Shown: positions 9,190 through 17,462 of the stretch, piece after piece
Layout of the letters: each line of letters starts with the position of its first letter
Numbering within the stretch: position 1 is the first letter of the stretch
Assembly (NCBI GenBank): GCA_944375715.1
Contig: CALWAP010000003.1
Coordinates: 1-64,000 of the forward strand
Direction: 5' to 3'
Source: an uncultured Clostridia bacterium
Lineage (GTDB): Bacteria; Bacillota; Clostridia; Oscillospirales; Butyricicoccaceae
DNA length: 64,000 bases
Program-made: the position numbers and the translations under genes
Notes under the pieces: model-generated
What the model was told of the DNA's origin: nothing
The model's input: only the letters and a program-made list of their open reading frames with translations
Database searches by the model: none

Positions 9190-10320
9190 ATGCAGGCATT
9201 CACTGATCTTTTCGGCAATGTGCTTGAGCTTCAGTGGCAGCAGGTCGTCATGTGGGCCATAGGCGGCCTTCTGATCTACCTTGCCATCAAAAAGGAGATG
9301 GAGCCCTCGCTGCTCCTGCCCATAGGCTTCGGCACGATACTTGTCAACCTGCCCAACTCGGGCGCCGTCACCCAGGCGCTGGAGGAAGGGCCGCTGGACG
9401 TGCTTTTCAACGCCGGCGTATCGAACGAGCTCTTCCCCCTGCTTTTGTTCGTCGGCATAGGCGCGATGATCGACTTCAAGCCGCTTTTGTCGAACCCCAG
9501 GCTGATGATATTCGGCGCGGCGGCGCAGTTCGGCATCTTTTTCACCCTGTGCATGGCCGCCCTCCTGGGCTTTGAGGTGCTGGACGCCGCTTCCATAGCT
9601 ATCATAGGCGCGGCCGACGGCCCGACCTCGATTTTCGTGGCCACCACCTTCGGCTCGAAATACCTGGGCGCCATAATAGTCGTGGCCTATTCCTACATGG
9701 CGCTGGTGCCCATCATCCAGCCCCCCGTCGTCCGCCTGGTCACCACCAAGGCCGAACGGAAAATACGCATGCCTTACGCCAGCAAGCCGGTTTCCAGGAT
9801 GACCGAAATACTCTTCCCCATCGTCATAACCGTCATATCGGGCCTCGTGGCGCCAAAAAGCGTCGCTTTGGTCGGGTTTTTGATGTTCGGCAACCTTTTA
9901 AGGGTCTGCGGCGTGCTGGACAGCCTTTCGGAAACGGCCCAGAAGGTCCTGGCCAACCTTATAACCCTGTTCCTGGGCCTGACGGTGGCCTCCCAGATGA
10001 GGGCCGAAAGCTTCCTTACGGCCGAGACGCTGATGATCTTAGGCCTGGGCCTTTTCGCCTTTGTCTTTGATACGGTAGGCGGCGTCATGGTGGCCAAGCT
10101 TTACAACCTTTTCAGCAAGGTGAAGATAAACCCGATGATAGGCGCCTGCGGCATTTCGGCCTTCCCCATGTCGGCCAGGGTAATAAACAAGATGGGCCTG
10201 GAGGAGGACAACCAGAACTTCCTGCTTATGCACGCCGTCGGGGTAAACGTGTCCGGGCAGATAGCGTCGGTCATAGCCGGCGGGCTTATAATGACGCTGT
10301 TCAGCTCCTATATAATCTGA
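9190..10320 (+). CDS. Sodium ion-translocating decarboxylase subunit beta
   Basis: Beta subunits of Na+-pumping decarboxylases (OadB, GcdB, MmdB) couple decarboxylation of a carboxybiotin to Na+ export across the membrane. The 376-residue protein has about ten hydrophobic segments and the diagnostic IIGAADGPTSIFVATTF loop holding the Na+-binding aspartate, plus a second conserved region near MIGACGISAFPMSARV. Which substrate it serves cannot be told, because no carboxyltransferase alpha or biotin carrier gene is nearby. It is divergent from the V-ATPase operon, whose rotor looks Na+-specific, so both may work on one sodium gradient. Confidence 0.9.
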   Translation: MQAFTDLFGNVLELQWQQVVMWAIGGLLIYLAIKKEMEPSLLLPIGFGTILVNLPNSGAVTQALEEGPLDVLFNAGVSNELFPLLLFVGIGAMIDFKPLLSNPRLMIFGAAAQFGIFFTLCMAALLGFEVLDAASIAIIGAADGPTSIFVATTFGSKYLGAIIVVAYSYMALVPIIQPPVVRLVTTKAERKIRMPYASKPVSRMTEILFPIVITVISGLVAPKSVALVGFLMFGNLLRVCGVLDSLSETAQKVLANLITLFLGLTVASQMRAESFLTAETLMILGLGLFAFVFDTVGGVMVAKLYNLFSKVKINPMIGACGISAFPMSARVINKMGLEEDNQNFLLMHAVGVNVSGQIASVIAGGLIMTLFSSYII

Positions 10321-10333
10321 GGGAGGTATATCA

Positions 10334-10474
10334 ATGAATGTTTTCGCCGAAAGGCTTTTGACAAACGGGGTCTTGGAAAAGTCCCTCCTGGGCTGGCTGG
10401 GGATATTCATAGTGACCCTGGTCATCATAGCGGCCGTCGCCGCCATGAACTCCCTCCTTCCCCCGGGGGAATAA
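10334..10474 (+). CDS. OadG-related small membrane subunit
   Basis: This 46-codon gene starts at an ATG 13 bases after the beta subunit stop, with GGGAGG just before it. The product has a short charged N-terminus, one membrane helix (about residues 20-38, LGWLGIFIVTLVIIAAVAAM) and a Pro-rich end. Short single-helix gamma/epsilon-type subunits accompany beta subunits in sodium decarboxylases, and this one is at the small end of that range. The function as a stabilising subunit is inferred from position and topology. Confidence 0.75.
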   Translation: MNVFAERLLTNGVLEKSLLGWLGIFIVTLVIIAAVAAMNSLLPPGE

Positions 10475-10495
10475 CCTTATTAAGACGCTTTAAAG

Positions 10496-10522
10496 GGCCG
10501 CGCTGTACAGCGCGGCCTTTTC
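10496..10522 (+). terminator. Terminator of the sodium pump operon
   Basis: GGCCGCGCTG and CAGCGCGGCC form a perfect ten-base stem around TA, followed by five T. Confidence 0.9.
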
Positions 10523-10731
10523 CCTGCCTGCTTATACCCCCACGGGGGGCGGGTATTATTTGCATTTTTCCGATATTTGATAGAAAAAGTCTATCGCAGC
10601 GCGCCGAGGTATCGGAAATAACATTTGGACATTCCCCTTATTTTGTGATTATATAGTAGGCGGCAGGGGCCAAAAGCCCTCTTTTTTTGCGCTTGCCGAC
10701 AGTATATTACAACTTAAAGGAGTCTTTCAAA

Positions 10732-11118
10732 ATGAAACAGAAGATCATCGCCGCCATTTCGGCCCTATGCGCCGCCCTTTTGGCCATCGGCCCCTGGACC
10801 CTTTTCCCTGCCTGTACCCCCACGGCCGAGAAAATAATGAAGTGCCATTGGTGCATGAGGGCCCTTATCCCCGTGGCCGTGATACTTTTGGCGGTATGCG
10901 CATTTGAGCTTATCGTCAAGGACAAGGCCGGCCTTTCGGCCCTTTTCGCTGCCGGCGCTGTGGGATTTGCCATGCCGGTACTGCTTATCAAGGTCATTAT
11001 CGGCGGCTGCGCCGTGGAAACGATGGCCTGCAACACGACGGCCTTCCCCGCCGTCATGGCCGTATCGGCCGCAGGCGTAGTATGCCAGCTTGCCGGTATC
11101 TTTCTCAAAAAGGCCTAA
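10732..11118 (+). CDS. DUF4418 family membrane protein
   Basis: The 128-residue protein has four hydrophobic segments and a central Cys/His motif, MKCHWCMRA. The CHW centre is a feature I associate with DUF4418. A second Cys pair follows (GGCAVETMACNTTAF). The ATG at 10732 follows AAAGGAG; an upstream in-frame start lacks a site. It is followed at 15 bases by an FtsX-type permease and an ABC ATPase. That three-gene set suggests a joint transporter function. The conserved Cys/His residues could bind metal or haem, but no substrate can be named. Confidence 0.7.
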   Translation: MKQKIIAAISALCAALLAIGPWTLFPACTPTAEKIMKCHWCMRALIPVAVILLAVCAFELIVKDKAGLSALFAAGAVGFAMPVLLIKVIIGGCAVETMACNTTAFPAVMAVSAAGVVCQLAGIFLKKA

Positions 11119-11133
11119 GGGAGAGGCGCTGAA

Positions 11134-12336
11134 ATGATAGTGGGAACTGCGCTTACAAACCTTAGAAGGCGGTCTTTGCGAAGCGCCTGCATGATATTTT
11201 TCGCCTTTATGCTGTCGGGCTGCCTTTTCTGCTGCACGGTTTTGGCCGACAGCCTTAAAGGCACCCTCGACAACACCATAGGCCGCCTGGGGGCCGACAT
11301 CATAGTCGTGCCCGAGGAATACGAAAGGGAAATGGCCGATTCGCTGTTTTTAGGCGAGCTTTGCAGCTTCACCTTCGACCGCAAATGGGTAAGCGAGATC
11401 GGGAAGATAGAGGGCATCGCCGAATGCACGCCCCAGCTCTACATGGCGTCCCTGGCGGCCGACTGCTGTTCGGCGGCCACCCAGATGATAGTCTTTGACC
11501 CTGAGACCGACTTCATAATCGCACCATGGCTCATGGAGGAGGGGTTTAAGCTGCCGGGCGACGGCGAGCTTTACATCGGCAGCCTTATAAACCCGCCCGA
11601 GCCTGACAGCATAAAGTTCTTCGGGGAGGATTACCGCATAACAGGGCGCCTGGAAAAGACAGGCACCAGCTATGACACCTGCGTTTTCATGACGGCCGGC
11701 ACAGCTGAGCAGATACGCCAGAGCCAGGGCTGGGAGGACGCCTTCGGCAAGCCGGAAAAACCCGCGTCCGAGCTTGTTTCTTCCCTTATGATAAGGGTCG
11801 AGGAGGGGGCCGACGCCAAGGCTATCGCAAGGCAGATAAACTTTTCCATAGATGGCGCGCCCGTAAAGGCCTACACCACAAACGCCATCCTGAGCGGGGC
11901 CATCGACTCGGTGGAGAGCATGAGCGGCTATACGAGTGTGCTTATCTGGCTGATGGTGATACTTGTGACGGCGGCTCTGGCCTCGGTTTTTACCATCACG
12001 ATGAACGAAAGGACAAAGGAGTTCGGCATACTTTCCTGCCTGGGGGTAAGCTCCAAAAAGCTTTCGGGCATAGTTCTGACCGAAGGTGCCGCCATCGGCC
12101 TTACGGGCGGGCTTTTGGGGGCCGGGCTGGCCTTTGCCTGCATAATGATATTCGAGGTGCCCTTAAAGCTGGCGCTGGAGCTGCCGAGGATAAACGCCTC
12201 CCTTTCGTTCCTCTTGTCCCTGGGGCTCAAATGCCTGGGGCTTTCTTTGGGGGTATCGCTCCTGTCCTCCCTTTACTCGGCCTTCAAGGTGGGCAGGGCC
12301 GATCTTGACGGGCTTATAAAGGGGGAAGAATTATGA
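11134..12336 (+). CDS. ABC transporter permease, FtsX/MacB type
   Basis: The 400-residue protein has one N-terminal membrane helix (about 18-40), a large extracytoplasmic domain (about 45-265) and three C-terminal helices, the FtsX/MacB layout. The C-terminal region contains TMNERTKEFGILSCLGVS, typical of the family. The periplasmic-side domain begins with GADIIVVPEEYE and has several Cys residues. The product likely acts with the overlapping ATPase. MacB-type systems move lipoproteins, peptides or small compounds, or act mechanically; the substrate here is unknown. Confidence 0.85.
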   Translation: MIVGTALTNLRRRSLRSACMIFFAFMLSGCLFCCTVLADSLKGTLDNTIGRLGADIIVVPEEYEREMADSLFLGELCSFTFDRKWVSEIGKIEGIAECTPQLYMASLAADCCSAATQMIVFDPETDFIIAPWLMEEGFKLPGDGELYIGSLINPPEPDSIKFFGEDYRITGRLEKTGTSYDTCVFMTAGTAEQIRQSQGWEDAFGKPEKPASELVSSLMIRVEEGADAKAIARQINFSIDGAPVKAYTTNAILSGAIDSVESMSGYTSVLIWLMVILVTAALASVFTITMNERTKEFGILSCLGVSSKKLSGIVLTEGAAIGLTGGLLGAGLAFACIMIFEVPLKLALELPRINASLSFLLSLGLKCLGLSLGVSLLSSLYSAFKVGRADLDGLIKGEEL

Positions 12337-13007
12337 TTTTGGAAGCGCATGACCTTGTTAAGACATATTCCCGCCAGGGAAAGACATTCGAGGCCGTAAG
12401 CCATGTCAGCATAAGCGCCGGCAAAGGTGAGGTTTTGGTGCTGACCGGCCCCTCGGGCTGCGGCAAAAGCACACTGTTCCACATGCTTTCGGGCATAATC
12501 ACCCCCGACGGGGGCAGCATAACGGTAAACGGCAGGGAGATCACCTCCCTTCCCAAAAAGGGGCGGACTGCCCTGAGGCTTAAAGAGATAAGCTATGTAT
12601 TGCAGGGGGACAGCCTGCTTTACAACTTCACGGTGCTGGAAAATGTCTGCCTGCCCTCCCTTCTTAATAGCGGCATGGGCAAAAACGAGATAAAAGAAAA
12701 GGCCATGGAGCTGTTAAAACAGTTCGGCATGGAGCCGCTGGCCCAGAGCTACCCCTCCGAGCTTTCGGGCGGCGAGCGGCGCAGGGCGGCCATAGCCAGG
12801 GCCCTTATCCCCTCGCCTTCGGTCATAATCGCCGACGAGCCGACGGCCGACCTGGACGAGGAGAACACGGCAATTATCCTCGACTGCTTTTTAAACCAGA
12901 AGGACAAGGCCGTTTTGATAAGCACTCACGACCTTTCCTGCCTGAGGAAGGGAGTCAGGCACTACACCATGCGCAGGGGCGTCATGGAATATGCCGGCAT
13001 AGTTTAA
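12333..13007 (+). CDS. ABC transporter ATP-binding protein (LolD/MacB type)
   Basis: This 224-residue ATPase has a full motif set: Walker A GPSGCGKST (about 39-47), the signature LSGGERRRAAIARAL (about 141-155), Walker B VIIADEPTADLDEE and a switch His in LISTHD. Its start overlaps the permease stop by four bases (ATGA), so the two are coupled. It ends just before the AT-rich island; the sequence after the stop (AAAAAAAGCGGGC) looks like a terminator half interrupted by the hairpin repeat at 13026-13052. Confidence 0.93.
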   Translation: MILEAHDLVKTYSRQGKTFEAVSHVSISAGKGEVLVLTGPSGCGKSTLFHMLSGIITPDGGSITVNGREITSLPKKGRTALRLKEISYVLQGDSLLYNFTVLENVCLPSLLNSGMGKNEIKEKAMELLKQFGMEPLAQSYPSELSGGERRRAAIARALIPSPSVIIADEPTADLDEENTAIILDCFLNQKDKAVLISTHDLSCLRKGVRHYTMRRGVMEYAGIV

Positions 13008-13025
13008 AACAAAAAAAGCGGGCTT

Positions 13026-13052
13026 TGGGGTACCCTCCGTAAGGAAGGTGCC
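13026..13052. repeat. GTAAGGAAG-centred hairpin repeat at left edge of island A
   Basis: TTGGGG and CCCCAA enclose ACCCTCC-GTAA-GGAAGGTG. A hairpin of the same design (CTTC-GTAA-GGAAG core) starts island B at 46072-46097, and a degenerate half copy (CTTCCTTATGAAG) lies at the right edge of island A near 14070. Confidence 0.6.
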
Positions 13053-13077
13053 CCAAGGATTTATATTTAACCTCTTT

Positions 13078-13101
13078 TCGGATTGTGGTGTCACAATCCG
13101 A
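13078..13101. repeat. Perfect inverted repeat upstream of the island A promoter
   Basis: TCGGATTGTG and CACAATCCGA pair around GTGT. There is no T-run after it, so it is more likely a binding site or element end than a terminator. Confidence 0.5.
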
Positions 13102-13173
13102 TGCTCGCTATACTTATGGACATCATCTTTCTCTTCGCTGTTTTCAAAACATCAAAATTCATTGAAAAAATCA

Positions 13174-13202
13174 TTGACATTTACGTTTAATAGGTATATA
13201 TT
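13174..13202 (+). promoter_or_regulatory. Promoter of the island A nucleotidyltransferase gene
   Basis: TTGACA (13174-13179), 17-base spacer, TATATT (13197-13202), about 60 bases ahead of the ATG. Confidence 0.75.
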
Positions 13203-13262
13203 AATATGATTTAGATTCAGTAAAATCTATTTGGGCGGCTTGGGATAAAAGGAGATATTATT

Positions 13263-13985
13263 ATGCACGATTTCGAGTATGTTCCAAAAGAAGAATGGAA
13301 ACCGATTAGAGATGAACTTTTGGAAATTATCCACAGATTACAGAATGAAGTAAGAGATGATTTCACTTTTCAATATCATTTCGTGGGCAGTAGCAAACGA
13401 AATATGATAACTCGCGACCGGAACTCTAACATTGGTTTTGACTTCGATGTGAATATTGAAGTAAATGACCCCGACGGAGACTATTCTGCCAAAGAAATAC
13501 GAAACATTCTTCACAAGGGTCTCGATAAGGTTACTAACCCTTATGGATGTCCGGTTTTTGGATACGATTATACCGAAGACTCCACCCGTGTTCTTACAAT
13601 CAAAGTAAAAGATGGAACAAACTCCCGCATCTTACATAGTTGTGATTTTTGCATTATATATGAATGTGGAAATGGGCGGCAACAATATATTCGCTACAAC
13701 AAAAAACAAAACAGTTATTCGTGGGAATACCAACCGAAAGAGTATATGGAGTTGCCATCCAAAATGGAGTGGACTAAAAAGCACGGATTGTGGCAACAAG
13801 TCAGAGATATTTACATATGTAAAAAGAATATCAACACCGATGATAATAAAAAATCCAGATCTATTTTTGCAGAAACAATTCATCAAGTCTGTCAGCAAAA
13901 CGGATATTATCAAAATGGGAGATATTATGGCAACGGATATGGATTCTGGAAAACTGCTTGTTATATCCGGTTGGTCGAACGATGA
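13263..13985 (+). CDS. Nucleotidyltransferase-fold protein, island A copy
   Basis: I do not recognise a named family. The residues fit a polymerase-beta-type nucleotidyltransferase: G42-S43 followed by KRNM, the D60-F-D62 pair in GFDFDVNI, and a third acid D128 in HSCDFCIIY. Basic residues and a helical N-terminus surround them. The AT-rich gene contrasts with its neighbours, suggesting transfer. It is a paralogue of 47984-48622, identical at every catalytic position and almost so over SRSIFAETIHQVCQQNGYY. After that point this copy runs 20 residues into an unrelated frame, because the DNA is joined to the remnant of another gene. The active site looks intact. ATG with AAAGGAG. Confidence 0.7.
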   Translation: MHDFEYVPKEEWKPIRDELLEIIHRLQNEVRDDFTFQYHFVGSSKRNMITRDRNSNIGFDFDVNIEVNDPDGDYSAKEIRNILHKGLDKVTNPYGCPVFGYDYTEDSTRVLTIKVKDGTNSRILHSCDFCIIYECGNGRQQYIRYNKKQNSYSWEYQPKEYMELPSKMEWTKKHGLWQQVRDIYICKKNINTDDNKKSRSIFAETIHQVCQQNGYYQNGRYYGNGYGFWKTACYIRLVER

Positions 13986-13998
13986 AAATGATGACTAA
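13915..13998 (+). pseudogene. Remnant of the acidic mini-protein gene
   Basis: This 27-codon frame overlaps the end of the nucleotidyltransferase gene. It matches the last 27 residues of the acidic protein at 47081-47260 at 20 positions, including the shared ending ISGWSNDE followed by an acidic tail. The first repeat and start region of that protein are missing. In island B an entire zinc-ribbon gene lies between the nucleotidyltransferase and this segment, so here an internal deletion has joined the two ends. Whether the 27-residue peptide is made is unknown; no clear ribosome-binding site precedes it. Confidence 0.7.
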
Positions 13999-14046
13999 GA
14001 TAAACGGCGGCAAAGAGTTTTGGCATCTCTCTTCCGCCGTTATCTT
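13997..14046 (+). terminator. Terminator at the end of island A
   Basis: AAGATAAACGGCGG pairs imperfectly with CCGCCGTTATCTT, with AAGAG/CTCTT inside the loop. The same CGGCGG stem follows the acidic gene of island B. Confidence 0.65.
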
Positions 14047-14175
14047 GTGAAAGTCCAAGTAAAGACAGCTTCCTTATGAAGCCTCACCGTTGCCCGCCTT
14101 TTTGTTTACCCTTTTTTAATTTTTTCAAAGCCCTTTTGCATTATAATCTTTTATTATATGTAAAGGAGATCTTTT

Positions 14176-15087
14176 ATGAGCGGATACAAAAAGCGCTTTA
14201 CCCTATGCGTTTCAAAGGGGGTATCCATTCCCGCCACCCTTATAAAGGGCGACACCCCCGGCGGCTTTATGGCCGTGTCGGCCGGGGTGCACAGCCGCGA
14301 ATATGTGGGCATAAGGGCCGTTACCCGTATGGCTTCCTCCCTTACCCCCGGGCAGATAAAGGGCACGGTGCTTTTCCTGCACTGCGTAAACTACGAGGGG
14401 TTCATAAAACGCACCCCCGACACCATGACCGACGGGCTCAACTTAAACTCGGTATTCCCCGGGGAAAGGCATGGCAGCGCCGCGCTGAAAACGGCCGATT
14501 TCCTCTGCCGCAAGATAATCCCCCGCTGCGGCTTTATCCTGGACCTGCATTCGGGCGGCTTCTGCGAGCAGCTTGTGCCCCACGCATATTTCCAGGGCAC
14601 GTCGTCGCCCGAGGTATCCCGGCTTTCAAAGGAGATGGCCCTTTACTCCTGCGTCCCCTACGCCGTGCGCTCGGAGGCCGAAAACGGCTTTTACAGCTAT
14701 GCGGGACAGCTTTCGGTGCCCGCCATTATCCTTGAGCGCGGGGGCTGCGGCCTTTGGAGCCGGGAGGAAGTGAGCCTGGATATCAAAGACACTTTGAACA
14801 TCCTGCGGGGCATGGGCTTTTTAAACGACGGGAAGGCCCCCCGGAAGCACCCTGTCAGGATTTTTGAAAAGGGCAAGTATATAAACGCCCCCGTAAGCGG
14901 CTGCTGGCTGCCGAAGAAAAATGCCGGCGACTTTATTTCAAAAGGTGAGGTTTTGGGCGAGATACAGGATATCTACGGCAGAGTGCTGCACACCGAGTAT
15001 GCCGGCTCCCCCGGCGTCGTCCTTTACCAAACGGCCTCTTTAGGCATCGAAAAGGGCAGCCCCATGATAGCCTGCGGGCTTTTATAA
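14176..15087 (+). CDS. Succinylglutamate desuccinylase/aspartoacylase family protein
   Basis: Members are zinc-dependent M14-like deacylases or carboxypeptidases. The zinc-site pattern is present: AGVHSREYVG near residue 37 (His and Glu ligands) and DLHSGGF near residue 120 (third His). The catalytic Glu is probably in PAIILERGG near 190. The C-terminal 80 residues form a beta-rich domain (GEVLGEIQDIYGRVL) as in AstE/AspA relatives. About 303 residues, the usual size. The true substrate is not predictable. The gene begins right after island A with AAGGAG upstream of the ATG, and TATAAT at 14142. Confidence 0.8.
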   Translation: MSGYKKRFTLCVSKGVSIPATLIKGDTPGGFMAVSAGVHSREYVGIRAVTRMASSLTPGQIKGTVLFLHCVNYEGFIKRTPDTMTDGLNLNSVFPGERHGSAALKTADFLCRKIIPRCGFILDLHSGGFCEQLVPHAYFQGTSSPEVSRLSKEMALYSCVPYAVRSEAENGFYSYAGQLSVPAIILERGGCGLWSREEVSLDIKDTLNILRGMGFLNDGKAPRKHPVRIFEKGKYINAPVSGCWLPKKNAGDFISKGEVLGEIQDIYGRVLHTEYAGSPGVVLYQTASLGIEKGSPMIACGLL

Positions 15088-15114
15088 CGCGGCGAAAATG
15101 ACGGCTTTTTTATG

Positions 15115-15143
15115 CAGACACAAAACGCCTTTTAAGCTATAAT
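15115..15143 (+). promoter_or_regulatory. Promoter of the XRE regulator
   Basis: CAGACA (15115-15120), 17 bases, TATAAT (15138-15143), about 22 bases before the ATG. Confidence 0.55.
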
Positions 15144-15165
15144 CCTTAAAAAAGGAGTGATTTTT

Positions 15166-15609
15166 ATGACGCTCGGACAGAGCCTTGCTATTGCCAGGAA
15201 GAAAAAGGGCATTTCCCAGGAGCAGGCCGGCGAAAAGCTGGGGGTTTCAAGGCAGACGATATCGAATTGGGAGCTTGACCTTTCAATGCCCGACATACGC
15301 CAGGCCAAGGCCATGGCGGCCTTTTACGGCGTCAGCCTGGACAGCCTTTTAAGCTTTGACGTGCGGCTGGAGGAGATAAAAAACGCCATTTCGCAGTCGG
15401 ACGGCAATTTTCAGAAAAGCCTTGATTGGACAGCCCTGTGGGCCGAAAAGTACCCCGTGCTGGCAAGCTATAAGGGCACAGTCGATATAGAAAGGTACCA
15501 AAAGGCCCTTTTGGAGCTTCTTTCAAGCCTTAAATCAGAATACGGCTACAATGACCCGGACGCCCTGCTGGTATTAAAGGACATTTTGGGAAGCGCCGCC
15601 AAGCCTTAA
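15166..15609 (+). CDS. XRE-family helix-turn-helix regulator
   Basis: The N-terminal 65 residues are a classic HTH_XRE domain (LGQSLAIARKKKGISQEQAG, then VSRQTISNWELDLSMPD). The remaining 80 residues are helical and may sense or dimerise; they match nothing I recognise. The ATG at 15166 has AAGGAG seven bases upstream. Its stop codon overlaps that of asnB on the other strand, so the two convergent genes share an end with no terminator between them. Confidence 0.85.
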   Translation: MTLGQSLAIARKKKGISQEQAGEKLGVSRQTISNWELDLSMPDIRQAKAMAAFYGVSLDSLLSFDVRLEEIKNAISQSDGNFQKSLDWTALWAEKYPVLASYKGTVDIERYQKALLELLSSLKSEYGYNDPDALLVLKDILGSAAKP

Positions 15610-17183
15610 TAGCGGCTGGCTCCGTAGTTTGAAAGCACCCTGGCCGAGGGGTCGTCCACATCGCAGCCCTCCCATGCCTTGTTGGGCATCCAGAAGTCCT
15701 TTATCATGCGGGCCTGACGGGGATAATATTTTTCGAAAATGAGCCTGTAAAGAAGGCTTTCCTTCGTAAAGGGCGGGCAGTAATCAAGGGAGGCGCAGCC
15801 CTTTTCGAAATCCTCGTCGGAAATGACGCTTTGAGCGAAATCCTTGAGGTCGTCGACCATCGAGTGCCCGACGCCGTCGGAAAAGGCCGCCTTTTCGCGC
15901 CAGAGTATGTCATCGGGCAGCAGCCCGCTGTCTTTGAAGGCATAGCGCAGAAGGTATTTGCCCTTCTGATAAATGTTCATTTTGAGGGCCGGGTCGATCG
16001 ACATGACATAGGAAACGAAATCCCTGTCGCCGAAGGGCACCCTCCCCTCGAGGCTGTGGGTGCTTATGCACCTGTCGGCCCTGAGGACATCGTACATATA
16101 AAGCTCCCTTACCCTCTTTTGGGCCTCGGCCTGGAAAGCCTTTGGCGATGGGGCAAAATCGGTATACTTATACCCGAAAAGCTCGTCCGAGACTTCGCCC
16201 GTCAGTATGACCCTTATATCGGTCTGTTCGTGTATGGCCTTGCAGCAAAGGTACATGCCTATGCCCGCCCGTATGGTCGTTATATCCCAGGTGCCCAGGG
16301 CCTTTATGACCTCGGGCAGGGCCTTTATGACATCTTCTTTGGTAATTATGACCTCAGTGTGCTCAGCCCCTATATACTCTGCCGCCCTGCGGGCGTATTT
16401 CAGGTCTATGGCGTCCTTGTCCATCCCGATGGCAAAGGTGTGTATCGGCTCTTTGACCATCTTGGCCGCGATGGCGCAGACCAGGCTCGAGTCAAGCCCG
16501 CCCGACAAAAGGAAGCCCAATGGCACATCGGACACAAGGCGCCTTTTTACGGCATATTCCAGCCTTTGCCTTATGCCGGGGCATATGCCGTCAAGGCTGC
16601 CCGTTATATACCCCTTTGTTTCGGCGGGGTCGGCGTACCTTATAAACCTTCCGCCCCTGTAATAGCACCCGGGCGGGAAGGGGAGTATTTCCCCGCATAC
16701 GCCCAGAAGGTTTAAGGCCTGGCTTGCGAACACCATGCCCCCAAGGCGGTCTTTTCCGTAGAAAAGGGGCCTTATGCCGATAGGGTCCCGGGCCGCGATG
16801 ATGCCCTCACGGGGGGTATGGATTATCATGGCAAACTCGGCGCTGAGCATTGCGAACATATCACAGCCGTATTTTTCGTAAAGGGGCAGTATCACCTCGC
16901 AGTCGCTATGGCCTTTGAACTCATACTCCCCTTTTAGGCTTTCCCTTATTTCCTCAAAACCGTATATCTCGCCGTTGCAGACGGCCCAAAGCCCCTTGTG
17001 CTCAAAGGGCTGCATGCCGCTTTCGCCTATGCCCATTATCGAAAGGCGGTTGAAGCCCAGAAGGCCCTGCCCGGCCTTTACAACGCGGGCGCCGTCGGGG
17101 CCCCTGGAATGGGTCCTTTCCAAAAGCTCAAATGCCTCTTTTTCACTTACCGACATCTTTTCAAACCCGAGAATCGTACACAT
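15606..17183 (-). CDS. asnB: Asparagine synthase (glutamine-hydrolysing)
   Basis: AsnB makes asparagine from aspartate, glutamine and ATP. The glutaminase domain has the nucleophile Cys2 straight after the initiator Met and RGPDG, NRLSI and CNGEIYG blocks. The synthetase domain has the pyrophosphatase-type loop LLSGGLDSSLVCAIAA near residue 232. The length, 525 residues, is normal. The 5' leader holds a T-box riboswitch, so expression should rise when tRNA-Asn is uncharged. Confidence 0.95.
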   Translation of the reverse strand: MCTILGFEKMSVSEKEAFELLERTHSRGPDGARVVKAGQGLLGFNRLSIMGIGESGMQPFEHKGLWAVCNGEIYGFEEIRESLKGEYEFKGHSDCEVILPLYEKYGCDMFAMLSAEFAMIIHTPREGIIAARDPIGIRPLFYGKDRLGGMVFASQALNLLGVCGEILPFPPGCYYRGGRFIRYADPAETKGYITGSLDGICPGIRQRLEYAVKRRLVSDVPLGFLLSGGLDSSLVCAIAAKMVKEPIHTFAIGMDKDAIDLKYARRAAEYIGAEHTEVIITKEDVIKALPEVIKALGTWDITTIRAGIGMYLCCKAIHEQTDIRVILTGEVSDELFGYKYTDFAPSPKAFQAEAQKRVRELYMYDVLRADRCISTHSLEGRVPFGDRDFVSYVMSIDPALKMNIYQKGKYLLRYAFKDSGLLPDDILWREKAAFSDGVGHSMVDDLKDFAQSVISDEDFEKGCASLDYCPPFTKESLLYRLIFEKYYPRQARMIKDFWMPNKAWEGCDVDDPSARVLSNYGASRY

Positions 17184-17194
17184 TAAAAAAACAC

Positions 17195-17462
17195 CTCCGG
17201 AAAATATGCGCAGCGTCCCAAATTATTTTAGGACGAATGCTGCGTTCCGCGGTGCCACCTAATTTGCCGTATGAAACGGCCCCTTTCAAAGGCTCTGTCA
17301 AGCCCGTACGGTATAACGGCCGTAAACCGGTCCCCCTACTTGAAAATCTTTCGGGCTTCGCTCCGAAGTGTTATTCGCCAAGGCGTCCGGCGCGGGGTTC
17401 CCACCGTCTCCCGCTCACTGTGTCCGACCTTCCGAGGCTACTTCTCTTCGTCATCGCTTTAG
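17195..17462 (-). promoter_or_regulatory. T-box riboswitch controlling asnB
   Basis: The minus-strand leader contains the T-box sequence GGTGGCACCGCGG (17259-17247), which pairs with the tRNA 3' end. It is followed by a terminator stem: GCAGC-ATTC-GTCC against GGGAC-GCTGC, then ATATTTT, at 17242-17195. The upstream half (from about 17462) has a stem I beginning near GATGACGAAGAGAAGTAG, with an AAC triplet in GAATAACACTTCGG as candidate Asn specifier. The exact specifier needs a folded model. Confidence 0.88.
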
